DNA from: Fulvivirga lutea
Lineage (GTDB): Bacteria > Bacteroidota > Bacteroidia > Cytophagales > Cyclobacteriaceae
DNA length: 64,000 bases
NCBI RefSeq assembly: GCF_017068455.1
Contig: NZ_CP070608.1
Coordinates: 2,957,488 to 3,021,487 of the forward strand
Direction of reading: 5' to 3'
Numbering within the stretch: position 1 is the first letter of the stretch; every line of letters starts with the position of its first letter. Under the pieces are notes generated by a model, which did no database searches, was not told the origin of the DNA, and was given only the letters and a program-made list of their open reading frames with translations. This document shows, piece after piece, positions 19,301-27,417 of this stretch. A program made the translations under genes and the position numbers.

Positions 19301-19394
19301 ATTCCTTAATATTTGCTCTCTCATCTTCCGTTACCCGTTCTTTTGCTACTATGGCAAATAACTGGATAATGGCCTTCAGTAATTCTTCGCTCAT
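16305..19394 (-). CDS. TerB-like / ABC ATPase / ABC2 membrane fusion transporter
   Basis: The 1029-residue protein fuses several modules. An N-terminal helical TerB-like domain (about 1-150; VTEDERANIKEFL) leads to a linker with a compact beta region (about 160-240). An ABCG-like ATPase follows with Walker A GASGSGKST (about 284), signature SGGQRKRV (about 393) and Walker B VLYVDEPTSG (about 415). A CPECG pair (Cys 496 and 499) may bind metal. The C-terminal ABC2 domain has about six helices, with a long extracytoplasmic insert rich in charged helices (about 750-960). One polypeptide thus carries ATPase and permease halves, so it probably works as a homodimer. The cargo is unknown. It has no neighbours in an operon. 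Confidence 0.87.
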   Translation of the reverse strand: MSEELLKAIIQLFAIVAKERVTEDERANIKEFLSVHLNQDAIPYYLQLFDNHCRENVKENEDLDDLDDDTLAFVEDWSKIMAIAKQVNLALTAQQKVVLVAKIIELVYADHEISERQENLIFYIGEALKITRKNIGALKTFVVGEDLEELSSKDILIIDEGSGEYHTKGPRIVSKHLTGLISIFRLADIETYFIKYLGISTLYLNGIALKSRKIEIFPTGSTIRGDKIDTIYYSDVVSRFLHSRHKINITFSAEHLFYHFKSGRAGLQNVNFNVNGGKLIGIMGASGSGKSTLLNVINGNEMPSGGRVLINNINIHDTPELVEGVIGYIPQDDLLMEELSVAQNLYYAARLCFSQYSEEETEELVDKVLLNLGLHEIKHLKVGSPLDKTISGGQRKRVNIGLELLREPSVLYVDEPTSGLSSQDSENIMDLLKELSLRGKLVFVVIHQPSSDIFKMFDDLLILDSGGFQIYYGNPVEAITYFKNVVNAANRKQNACPECGNINPEQIFSIIETKVVNEFGRLTNTRKISPGQWYQYFRENNKPKKIEHTKERIKVSQKIPNFFKQLKVFSIRDLLSKLSDKQYLIINLVQAPILAIFMTFLVRYYATIERDNPHYSFYENDNIPVYFFMSIIVALFMGLTVSAEEIFRDRKILKRERFLNLSKGSYLLSKILILFALSAIQTGSFVIIGNFILGLKDMGLSFWMILFSCSCFSNMLGLNISASFNSAVTIYILIPLLLIPQLLLSGVVINFDKFNPAVSTMDGVPIVGEMMASRWAFEAALVTQYKDNPYEKLFYEVDKKAADAEYKKLYYIPRIESELSNAFVNMRYKLNADMAVDIRKSLEIVRNEVASELERVGDDKFKKLDRLVIERFDSATYNDTKDFLAKLKKMYTNQFVEAEQEKAAILAQFNSSEDGLDSLSTMKFTYQNEAIVTALLNNTSEFRVIELDNRLVRKIYPIYYTDHKPDHFLDFRAKFYVPVKHFAGMYFDTFKFNIVVIWLMTITLFVTLYFDALKRLIKKVTDKKTRLGG

Positions 19395-19483
19395 TTATTG
19401 TCAGTTATCTTCTATTGTTTTTAAAGACAAGGCCAAATAATAAAAGGTTGTCCATTGATACAATTAAACTAGTGGTTAATTTA

Positions 19484-22021
19484 CTAATTATTGCTATCAG
19501 TAAAATGATTATTTGACCGAAACAGTAAATCGCTTGACTGAAGCAGCTTGTTTTTTAGGTCTTGCGGCATATTATGATTTTGATAAAGAAAATTCTTAAC
19601 CACTTCATAAGCCTCTTCAGAATTGTGCCCCTGAAATACTGCATCTAACCATCGTTTGGGAAAGAAGATATCACCAGTTAGTTTAATCTCCTCCAGTAAT
19701 TCCAAACTAGCCTCCAACTGATTGATTGATTGATCCTGCATCAATGGGTGATTAAATAGGCGTAAGGATTCTAATACCCACTCTTCATTCTCCCTGTTTT
19801 CCGGTTGTTTGAGGCTATTAAAAAATTGTAGTCTTTCGTCAGGATCGGTTGTAATTGCCTGCCGTACAAACTGAAATCTTGCTAATTCATCCGGGTTGTC
19901 CAATTCAGTTTCATGGTAATTTAAAATGGAATCTGCCTTTTCTTCATTTCTCATTGAAAGCTGGTAAGCTAACTGCGTTTGATCAGATTTACTGAGGTTG
20001 TAATCTTCCAACTCAAGATTTCCATTCCATATGTTGTAAAGTACCTGCCAGGCTTGCTCCGACTCAAATACTTTACAAAGTGCATGGAACATCGTACTTC
20101 TGGCCCCGGCTTCTGTTCTGTTAACAATACCATTTAGTAAGACCCCTTCTAAGCTTGGAGATATTGCCTTGCGCTCTTTTTCAGTAAGAAACTGCCAATA
20201 AAGTATCTCTATGCTTTCACAGAGGTAGTTGAGGACAATCTGTTCATTTTCAATCGACAGGTTTCTGATCATGGTTTTTAATACGTTCATTCTGTCAATA
20301 TTTCCTCTAATCGCTCCCTCGTAAAAATTCATCCAAATTGCACTGCGTTGAATAGGATTAGACATTGAGTCCACCTTATTCATATAATGAACTGCACTAG
20401 CCGAGTCAATCTTAAAATACCCATACCCCAAACTATTACTATTGGGTAGTAAGTGATTAACTGTACCTACATCTGTAACCACATGATAATTATCGAAATA
20501 GATAGTGTGGGTGGCTGAATCGTTAATCAAAGAAGTGAGTGATTGGTGCCAGTACTTGCGTGTATTATTATTCTGATGAAAGAATATAAGCCCCTTACTT
20601 CCCTTTCTATAATCTACAGCAGGCATTCCTTCTCGCTCAACCCAATCTTTATTCCATTGCTTTAAGTCCTTATCCGTTTGGTCAGCAAGAATAGTGATTA
20701 GTTGATCCCATGTGGCATTGCCAAATGAGTAAGTAGCTAAATATGTGCGAATGCCATTTTGAAACTCTTCCTCCCCCATAATTCTTTCCAATTTATCCAT
20801 AACAATTGGAGCCTTTTGGTAGATAATATTTCCATAGAGAAAACCCGCATTTTTTAAGTTATCAAGATTCTGACTTATCGGATGGGTTCCTAAAGTGCGA
20901 TCTACCTCATAAGCTTTTGGGTAGTGCGACAAGATAAACTGTAGTTCGTGGTTAATTTCGGAAAATGAAGGTGCAATGATCTTTGCAGCCATGAAGTTGG
21001 CAAATACTTCTTTTAGCCAGACATCGTCAAACCATTTCATGGTCACCAAATTGCCAAACCACATGTGAGCTACTTCATGCGCAATTAACCGCGCTCTGTT
21101 AAGCTTCTGTACGTCCGATGCATTTTCATCTAAAAACAACGAAGATGCCTTATAAAAAATAGCACCCGGATGCTCCATACCATTGTATTGAAATGCAGGC
21201 AACAAGACATAATCTAGTTTATTAAACGAGTAATCAATGCCAGTATAATTTTCTAGCCATAACTGTGATTTGGCATGCCAATCGAAAATAGCATTTAAGT
21301 TCTTGGCCACTTTAGCTGAGTCAGTTTCTCTATGGTACAATCTTGTTTCTCTACCATTTAACTCAACCTTTTCCACCTTAAACTCACCCGCAGCAAAAGC
21401 AAAAAGATAGGAGCTGATAGGCAGTGTCTTCTCAAATGTATAGTGCAACTTCTCTCCTGCCTTTTTCTGATTAATTACTTTTGAATTAGCCACAGCCTTC
21501 CAGTAAGATGGAATTGTTAATTCAAGCGAATATTTGGCTTTAATGTCTGGCTGATCGAAAAGTGGAAAGCACGTAGCTGCTCTGTCAGGAACAAATAAGG
21601 TGTAAAGAAAATCCTCTTTTCTATTGAGTGATAAATCACCAGCAATAAACTCAATGTCAATCTTATTACGCTCATTGATGTATTTGCCTTCAATAACAAC
21701 GTGCTCATTGATGTAGTCAAATGGAACATTGGTATTATCAATTTTTACCGAAAGAACACTACTGTCATTGGTATTGAAGTCGAGAATAAGATCTTCAGAG
21801 CTCGGCTCAGAATCGAAATTAATGGAAACCTTACCTTTTATTTCCTTTTCCTTATTTGCCGGTATATCAAATGATAAATGGTATTCGACATTTGAAATTT
21901 GGCTTTTACGCAATGCTGCTAGTTCCTTAGAAACTCCAGCATCCAGCAACGTACTATTGTCACTGCATGACGTTAGAATAAAAAATGAAGCAAGGGATAA
22001 AATGAATCCGAACCTAAACAT
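19484..22021 (-). CDS. M1 family aminopeptidase, lipoprotein
   Basis: This 845-residue protein begins with a lipoprotein signal (FFILTSCSDNS). The gluzincin core carries the aminopeptidase motif as GMEHPG (about 281; GAMEN in many relatives), then HEVAH (about 315-319) with the downstream zinc ligand Glu in WLKEVFANF. N-terminal beta sandwich, catalytic thermolysin-like, and C-terminal helical regions are present, as usual for 800-900-residue M1 enzymes. The family removes N-terminal amino acids from peptides. The lipid anchor places it in the envelope, suggesting peptide scavenging. It is 29 bp from the stop of the SDR gene, same strand, so the SDR may be upstream in one transcript. Confidence 0.93.
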   Translation of the reverse strand: MFRFGFILSLASFFILTSCSDNSTLLDAGVSKELAALRKSQISNVEYHLSFDIPANKEKEIKGKVSINFDSEPSSEDLILDFNTNDSSVLSVKIDNTNVPFDYINEHVVIEGKYINERNKIDIEFIAGDLSLNRKEDFLYTLFVPDRAATCFPLFDQPDIKAKYSLELTIPSYWKAVANSKVINQKKAGEKLHYTFEKTLPISSYLFAFAAGEFKVEKVELNGRETRLYHRETDSAKVAKNLNAIFDWHAKSQLWLENYTGIDYSFNKLDYVLLPAFQYNGMEHPGAIFYKASSLFLDENASDVQKLNRARLIAHEVAHMWFGNLVTMKWFDDVWLKEVFANFMAAKIIAPSFSEINHELQFILSHYPKAYEVDRTLGTHPISQNLDNLKNAGFLYGNIIYQKAPIVMDKLERIMGEEEFQNGIRTYLATYSFGNATWDQLITILADQTDKDLKQWNKDWVEREGMPAVDYRKGSKGLIFFHQNNNTRKYWHQSLTSLINDSATHTIYFDNYHVVTDVGTVNHLLPNSNSLGYGYFKIDSASAVHYMNKVDSMSNPIQRSAIWMNFYEGAIRGNIDRMNVLKTMIRNLSIENEQIVLNYLCESIEILYWQFLTEKERKAISPSLEGVLLNGIVNRTEAGARSTMFHALCKVFESEQAWQVLYNIWNGNLELEDYNLSKSDQTQLAYQLSMRNEEKADSILNYHETELDNPDELARFQFVRQAITTDPDERLQFFNSLKQPENRENEEWVLESLRLFNHPLMQDQSINQLEASLELLEEIKLTGDIFFPKRWLDAVFQGHNSEEAYEVVKNFLYQNHNMPQDLKNKLLQSSDLLFRSNNHFTDSNN

Positions 22022-22050
22022 CTCATAAACTTAATGAGATTGGTTCAATT

Positions 22051-22740
22051 TTATAACATTCTTAATGTAGACATACCACCGTCTACACCAATCACTTGTC
22101 CGGTAATCCAACTTGATTTATCGCTCAGTAAAAACTCGGCTATGTTAGCGATATCCTCAGCCTCACCTACTCTTTTTAGAGGATGCCTCTCACCAGATTT
22201 TTCCTTCTTATCACTGGAGGATAAGATTTTGGATGCAAGTGGCGTATCTGTCACTGATGGGGCAATAATATTGACCCGCACAGAGGGAGCTAATTCCGCT
22301 GCCAAAGATTTTCCAAAACCTTCAATAGCCCCTTTAGCTGCAGCCACAGATGTATGGAAAGGCATACCTTGTGTTACAGCCACAGTACTAAATAAAACAA
22401 TAGACGCCTGAGTTGATTTTTTGAGTTTGCCTAAATTGGCCTGTATCGTTTTTACCGCTCCTAAGAGGTTAATATTTATATCAGATTCAAAATCCTCAAT
22501 GGATAATCTGTTAAATGGTTTTAAGTTAATTGAACCGGGGCAGTAAACCAACCCATCCAATTGATCGCCTTCATATTCAAACACCTCTTTTGTAACATCT
22601 GACTTAACATGATTAACATCACTTGCAAGCTCATCACTGGATTCTCTACTGACAACTGTAACCTTGTTTGTTTTGGCCAAAGCATTTGCCAGACTTAACC
22701 CTATACCTTTTGTTCCTCCGATAATTAATATATTGCTCAT
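22051..22740 (-). CDS. SDR family oxidoreductase with altered active site
   Basis: A 229-residue Rossmann protein. The nucleotide site GGTKGIGLS lies at residues 8-16, and DVTK and the NAG-equivalent region (YCPGS) follow. The active-site Ser sits in VLFSTVAV. At the YxxxK motif the sequence is HTSVAAAKGA: the Lys is kept but Tyr is replaced by Val. C-terminal GxDGGM is typical of SDRs. Some atypical SDR clades in Bacteroidota carry similar changes, so this may be a real subfamily, with altered chemistry or a non-catalytic role. The gene precedes the aminopeptidase on the same strand. Confidence 0.85.
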   Translation of the reverse strand: MSNILIIGGTKGIGLSLANALAKTNKVTVVSRESSDELASDVNHVKSDVTKEVFEYEGDQLDGLVYCPGSINLKPFNRLSIEDFESDININLLGAVKTIQANLGKLKKSTQASIVLFSTVAVTQGMPFHTSVAAAKGAIEGFGKSLAAELAPSVRVNIIAPSVTDTPLASKILSSSDKKEKSGERHPLKRVGEAEDIANIAEFLLSDKSSWITGQVIGVDGGMSTLRML

Positions 22741-22882
22741 GCCATCTTAACCAATCAAAGAAGCATTTGTTCACATCCATATTTGTTAAAATATCCTAAT
22801 AAATAACCATTCATTAAATTTTGTAATAATTTTCAGCTTGTTGTTACTAACATTGGAAAGTATTAACCCAAACAAATTAAAA

Positions 22883-23635
22883 ATGAAAAAAATAACTCTT
22901 TTTGTAATAGGACTTTTTGTTGCAGGAATGGCAACAGCCCAAACTGCCAACGAAATTGTAGATGGCTACATAGAAGCTACTGGTGGTTATGAAGCATGGG
23001 ACAATATCAAAAACCTAAAGATTAAAGCGAAAGTAAATCAAGGCGGTTTAGAAATCCCTATTGAAGTAGTAAACATGAAAGATGGAAGGCAGTATACTAA
23101 ATTTACCGTTCAAGGTAATGACTTTATGCAAGGTGTATTTGATGGTGAAACACTTTGGAGTACAAACTTCCAATCAACTAAACCAGAAAAAGCTGATGCT
23201 GAATCTACAGCTAACCAAAAATTAGAAGCTAATGACTTTCCAAGCGACCTTTTTAATTACGAAGACAAAGGTTATACACTGGAATTAGAAGGTGAGGAAA
23301 CCATTGAAGGAACCGAAGCATACAAGTTAAAACTTACGAAAGAGCCAATCACTGTTGATGGTGAAGAAGTAGAAGACGTGGTATATTTCTTCTTCGACAA
23401 AGAAAGTAACGTGCTTTTAGCGCAAGAAGAATCTATTGTTAGAGGTCCTCAAAAAGGAGCTATTGCACAAACTGTATTTAGTGATTATGACGAAGTGGAA
23501 GGCGTTTACTTCCCTTTCTCAATCAGCCAGGGAATTAAAGGTGTAGGCATGCAGCCTTTAATAATCGATAGTATCGAAGCAAATGTAGAAATTGATGAGA
23601 CTATGTTTGCTTTCCCAGAAGAAGCTGGAGAATAA
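22883..23635 (+). CDS. LolA-like outer-membrane lipoprotein-sorting family protein
   Basis: The ATG at 22883 (MKKITLFVIGLFVAGMATAQ) is chosen because it gives a clean Sec signal with an Ala-Gln cut site; the longer frame begins at a TTG. The mature protein (about 230 residues) opens with ANEIVDGYIEATGGYEAW and runs through alternating beta strands, as in the LolA/LolB fold; phrases such as DGETLWS and VYFFFDKESN fit the periplasmic lipoprotein-sorting family. It may carry a hydrophobic ligand in the periplasm. A terminator separates it from the BNR gene, although read-through is possible. A second, related protein is encoded at 27418. Confidence 0.75.
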   Translation: MKKITLFVIGLFVAGMATAQTANEIVDGYIEATGGYEAWDNIKNLKIKAKVNQGGLEIPIEVVNMKDGRQYTKFTVQGNDFMQGVFDGETLWSTNFQSTKPEKADAESTANQKLEANDFPSDLFNYEDKGYTLELEGEETIEGTEAYKLKLTKEPITVDGEEVEDVVYFFFDKESNVLLAQEESIVRGPQKGAIAQTVFSDYDEVEGVYFPFSISQGIKGVGMQPLIIDSIEANVEIDETMFAFPEEAGE

Positions 23636-23648
23636 TCAATAATTTCTA

Positions 23649-23677
23649 AGGCTACCTATTCGGGTAGCCTATTTTAT
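23649..23677 (+). terminator. Terminator after the LolA-like gene
   Basis: AGGCTACC pairs with GGTAGCCT around a TATTCG loop (23649-23670), followed by ATTTTATT. It lies 13 bp beyond the stop at 23635 and 17 bp before the next start at 23695. Confidence 0.8.
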
Positions 23678-23694
23678 TAACTAAGATTTAGAAA

Positions 23695-26600
23695 ATGAAG
23701 AAAATATTATTTGCTGCATCAGCTCTGCTATTATCAGGCTGGAGTGTAGCACAAGAAGAAGAAATAGTGCTTAATGGCAAGGAGCTTTTTGGTGACTTAC
23801 AAGCCAGACAAATTGGACCTGCTATCATGAGTGGGCGTATTTCGGATTTAGAAACGCATCCTACGAATGATCGCGTAATCATAGCCGGAACGGCAGGTGG
23901 TGGTGTTTGGAAGAGCTCCAATGGCGGATCATCTTTCACCTCTATTTTTGATGAACATGCGCAATCAATTGGTGCGGTGGCTATCGATCCTTCAGATCCT
24001 GACAAAACCATTTGGGTAGGTACAGGTGAAGTTTGGACTCGAAATAGCGTTTCCGTGGGCGATGGTTTATACAAATCTACAGACGGTGGTGTAAACTGGG
24101 AAGAGATCAAGGGTTTTGAAAAGTCTGAGCGAATTAGCGGGATTGAGATCAACCCAAATAACTCCAATGAAGTATATGTTGGTGTATTGGGCGCTCTTTA
24201 TTCCGACAGCGAAGTAAGAGGTGTATACAAAACTATTGATGGCGGCAAGACATGGAATAAAGTACTATACACTGATCAAAAGACAGGTTGTAGCGACATC
24301 ATTATGGATCCAAATGATCCTAATACATTGTATGCTGCCATGTGGGAGTTTAGAAGAACGCCTTGGTCATTCAATTCTGGTGGAGAAAATAGTGCACTCT
24401 ATAAAACTACTGATGGCGGTAAGACATGGAATAAAATTCATAATGGCTTTCCTAAAGGGAAACTAGGAAGATTCGCTATTGCAGTAGCACCTTCTAACTC
24501 AAACAGGTTATATGCTGTTGTTGAATCTGAAAAAGACGAAAATAAAGGCCTTTACAGGTCTGATGATGCAGGTAAATCGTGGGAGCATTTAAATAAAGAT
24601 TTCGGTTTGGTTGTGAGGCCATTCTATTTCTCAAGAATTACAGTAGATCCTAAAAACCCTGATATCGTTGTAAAAGGTGGTTTATTTGGTTCCATCAGTA
24701 GAGATGGAGGTAAAACTTTCAGAAACTTAGGAAACATGCACCCTGATATTCATGATATTGTATTCGATATCAATAATTCAGACAGAATGTATGTAGCTAC
24801 CGATGGTGGCGTATATCGTTCTTGGGACGGTGGAAATACGATGGAAATAGTTGCCAACCTTCCAGTATCACAATTTTATCACATCAGTATCGATGACAAA
24901 GAGCCTTACAACATCTATGGAGGTCTTCAGGATAACGGTTCTTGGTATGGCCCTTCAAGATCTCCGGGCGGAATTGAAGCCAGAGACTGGAATGTAGTGG
25001 GTTTTGGTGATGGTTTCCGAGTATTGAAACACCCTACCAAAGACTTCATTTACACTGAAATGCAAGGTGCACAGAATGTATGGCGAATTGATCTTAAAAA
25101 CTCAAAAACTAAGACTATTCAGCCTTTACCCGTAAAAGGTGATCCTAAACTTCGATTCAACTGGAATGCTCCAATGGCGGTTAGTAAACACCAGCCAGAC
25201 CGTTTTTACATGGGTAGCCAGTTCCTTCATAAATCAGAAGATATGGGTAATACCTGGACTAAAATATCTCCAGATCTAACGACCAATGATCCTAAAAAAC
25301 AAAATCAGGAAGAGTCCGGTGGGTTATCTAAAGATAATTCAGGTGCAGAAAACCATACTACTATATTCACCATTGCAGAGTCACCTATTGATGAAAAAGT
25401 AATTTGGGTTGGTACGGATGATGGAAACGTTCAGGTAACAAAAGATGGAGGTAAAACATGGACAAACACTGTTAAGAATATAAGTGGTCTGCCAGCCAAT
25501 ACGTGGGTCTATCACATTGAAGCTAGTGTGCATGATAAAGGAACTGCCTATGCGGTATTCGATGGCCACCAAAGTGGTGATATGAACACTTATGTTTATA
25601 AAACTTCAGACTATGGTAGCACATGGAAGTCTATTGCAACAGATGAAATCAAAGGCTTTGCAAGAAACATTCAGGAAGATTACGTTCAGCCCGATTTACT
25701 TTACTTAGGTACAGAGTTTGGTTTATTTATCACTATCGATGGTGGTAAGCACTGGAACAGGTTTACCAATAATATGCCTGCTACAGCAGTACACTTTATT
25801 GAGTTAAGTGAAAAAACAAATGACCTTGTTTTAGGAACTCACGGTAGAGGGATTATTATCATTGATGATATCAGTCCATTGAGACAAATAAATCAATTAG
25901 TATTAAAGGAAGATGTACATTTCTTCGAATCTAAACCCACTGTCATTGATGAGGAAAGTGGATTTGGTGGTACTGCCACAGAGCGTGAATTTGTTGGGCC
26001 AAACCCAAACAGAGACGCAAAAATTATCTATTACCTCAAAAAGCGCCACACGTTTGGTAAGATGAGTATGGATGTTTACGATAGCGAAGGTAATCACATG
26101 ATCGACCTCTCTCCCGGTAAGTCGAAAGGTATAAATGTAGTTACCTGGAATTACAGAATTAAACAACCAAAAGTGGCAAAGGGTAAATCATTAAGCTTTG
26201 GTGGTTTTACAGCTCCAAGGGTACCTGCTGGTAAATACAAAGTAGTAATGACCAAAGGAAAAGACACCTATGAAACGGAAATTAAATTGGTGAATGATCC
26301 TAATTCAGCTCTTACTGCGGAAGACAGAATTGCTCTGCATAGAACTACAATGGAGTTGTATGAAATGTCTGAACAACTTGCTTACCTTGTTTACAGAATA
26401 GACGAAACTATTGAAACAGCGGAAAAAGTTGTGGCCTCTGGTAAGTCAGGCGCTAAAGTAGCTCAGCCTATCTTAGACGATTTAAATAAGTTGAAAGAAA
26501 CGTTGGTAATAACTACTGGCGACAACTATGTAGGCAGTGGTGAGCCACAATTAAGAGAAAAAATATCTGATTTATTTGGAAAGATTGCCGGTGGATTTGA

Positions 26601-26778
26601 AGCACCTTCTGCTTCAGAAATGGAAAACTTAAGTTTATTAGAAGGCAAGTTTAATGAAGCCAAAAAAGAATATGAGAAGATTGAGGAGAAGCAAGTTTCT
26701 AAAATGAATAAATATATGAATGAAAGTAAAATGAACCCCACCGTTCATAAATCATTCGAAGAGTTTATTGATCATTAG
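23695..26778 (+). CDS. Large BNR/sortilin-like beta-propeller exported protein
   Basis: The 1027-residue protein has a Sec signal peptide (MKKILFAASALLLSGWSVAQ). It then has many BNR/Asp-box repeats of the type S-x-DGG-x-TW, for example TDGGVNWEEI, IDGGKTWNKV, TDGGKTWNKI, DDAGKSWEHL and KDGGKTWTNT, spread from about residue 65 to 700. These form one or two seven-bladed-type propellers as in sortilin/VPS10 and xyloglucanase-like proteins. The C-terminal third (about 720-1027) has an Ig-like region (VVTWNYRI) and a helical bundle. Bacterial members are often annotated as glycosyl hydrolases, but no catalytic pair is evident here, so a binding role is as likely. Confidence 0.85.
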   Translation: MKKILFAASALLLSGWSVAQEEEIVLNGKELFGDLQARQIGPAIMSGRISDLETHPTNDRVIIAGTAGGGVWKSSNGGSSFTSIFDEHAQSIGAVAIDPSDPDKTIWVGTGEVWTRNSVSVGDGLYKSTDGGVNWEEIKGFEKSERISGIEINPNNSNEVYVGVLGALYSDSEVRGVYKTIDGGKTWNKVLYTDQKTGCSDIIMDPNDPNTLYAAMWEFRRTPWSFNSGGENSALYKTTDGGKTWNKIHNGFPKGKLGRFAIAVAPSNSNRLYAVVESEKDENKGLYRSDDAGKSWEHLNKDFGLVVRPFYFSRITVDPKNPDIVVKGGLFGSISRDGGKTFRNLGNMHPDIHDIVFDINNSDRMYVATDGGVYRSWDGGNTMEIVANLPVSQFYHISIDDKEPYNIYGGLQDNGSWYGPSRSPGGIEARDWNVVGFGDGFRVLKHPTKDFIYTEMQGAQNVWRIDLKNSKTKTIQPLPVKGDPKLRFNWNAPMAVSKHQPDRFYMGSQFLHKSEDMGNTWTKISPDLTTNDPKKQNQEESGGLSKDNSGAENHTTIFTIAESPIDEKVIWVGTDDGNVQVTKDGGKTWTNTVKNISGLPANTWVYHIEASVHDKGTAYAVFDGHQSGDMNTYVYKTSDYGSTWKSIATDEIKGFARNIQEDYVQPDLLYLGTEFGLFITIDGGKHWNRFTNNMPATAVHFIELSEKTNDLVLGTHGRGIIIIDDISPLRQINQLVLKEDVHFFESKPTVIDEESGFGGTATEREFVGPNPNRDAKIIYYLKKRHTFGKMSMDVYDSEGNHMIDLSPGKSKGINVVTWNYRIKQPKVAKGKSLSFGGFTAPRVPAGKYKVVMTKGKDTYETEIKLVNDPNSALTAEDRIALHRTTMELYEMSEQLAYLVYRIDETIETAEKVVASGKSGAKVAQPILDDLNKLKETLVITTGDNYVGSGEPQLREKISDLFGKIAGGFEAPSASEMENLSLLEGKFNEAKKEYEKIEEKQVSKMNKYMNESKMNPTVHKSFEEFIDH

Positions 26779-26800
26779 TTTGTTCTTTTAAACATAGTTA

Positions 26801-26827
26801 AAGGCGCTTTCGAGCGCCTTTTTTTTT
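26801..26827 (+). terminator. Terminator of the BNR gene
   Basis: AAGGCGCT pairs with AGCGCCTT around a TTCG tetraloop, followed by seven T residues. The repeat array starts at the next base. Confidence 0.95.
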
Positions 26828-27335
26828 GTCATTCCGTAGTGGAAACGAAGGAATCCTTGCCACATAGAAAGTGTGCTGTTTACTTTCAAAATGGTAAAGA
26901 TGTCTCCACTACGTTGCGACATGACGTTAAATAGTTGAGTTCGCTTAAATTCTTAAACCGTGTAGTCATTCCGTAGTGCTAACGAAGGAATCCTTGCACA
27001 TAGAAAGTGTGCTACTTACTTTCAGGACGGCAAAGATATCTCCACTACGTTACGATATGACGTTAAATAGTTGAGTTCGCTTAAATTCTTAAACCTTGTA
27101 GTCATTCCCTAGTGGTAACGAAGGAATCTTTGCCATATCGAAAATCCACTATTTGCTTTCAGGACTGTAAAGATGTCTTCACTACGTTACGACATGACGT
27201 TAAATAGTTGAGTTCGCTTAAATTCCTATACCCTACAGTCATTCCGTAGTGCTAACAAAGGAATCTTTGCCATATAGAAATTCTGCTGCTTACTTTCACA
27301 ATGGTAAAGATGTCTCCACTGCGTTGCGACATGAC
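26828..27335. repeat. Array of four tandem palindromic repeats (about 98-bp units, 39-bp spacers)
   Basis: Units lie at 26828-26925, 26965-27061, 27101-27198 and 27238-27335, a period of 136-137 bp. Each opens with GTCATTCC(G/C)TAGTG and ends near CACTACGTTGCGACATGAC, so the ends are inverted copies. Inside, GGAATC(C/T)TTGCC pairs with GG(T/C)AAAGAT.TCT and GAAAGT with ACTTTC, so each unit can fold into one long hairpin. The spacer starts GTTAAATAGTTGAGTTCGC each time; spacers 1 and 2 differ at one of 39 bases, while units 1 and 2 differ at about 12 of 98. This fills most of the gene-free stretch 26779-27417. I see no coding potential in it. Confidence 0.92.
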
Positions 27336-27417
27336 TACATATTTAGAAGTACCGTTCTACAATGCTTTGTCAACTCTGTGACATAAGATTTCAGATTAGG
27401 TGAGCTACCTTAGCAAT

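Noticed and set aside
16305-19394. This ABC protein as the missing ATPase of the FtsX permeases
   Set aside because: It carries its own ABC2 membrane domain and an ABCG-like ATPase, unlike MacB/LolD proteins, and is not in an operon with any permease.
23688-24167. A 159-residue minus-strand frame over the start of the BNR gene
   Set aside because: It is antisense to repeat-coding sequence, which creates long open frames by composition.
26828-27335. The palindromic array as a CRISPR
   Set aside because: Units are 97-98 bp, not 24-40, and the intervening 39-bp segments are nearly identical rather than unique. No cas gene is nearby.
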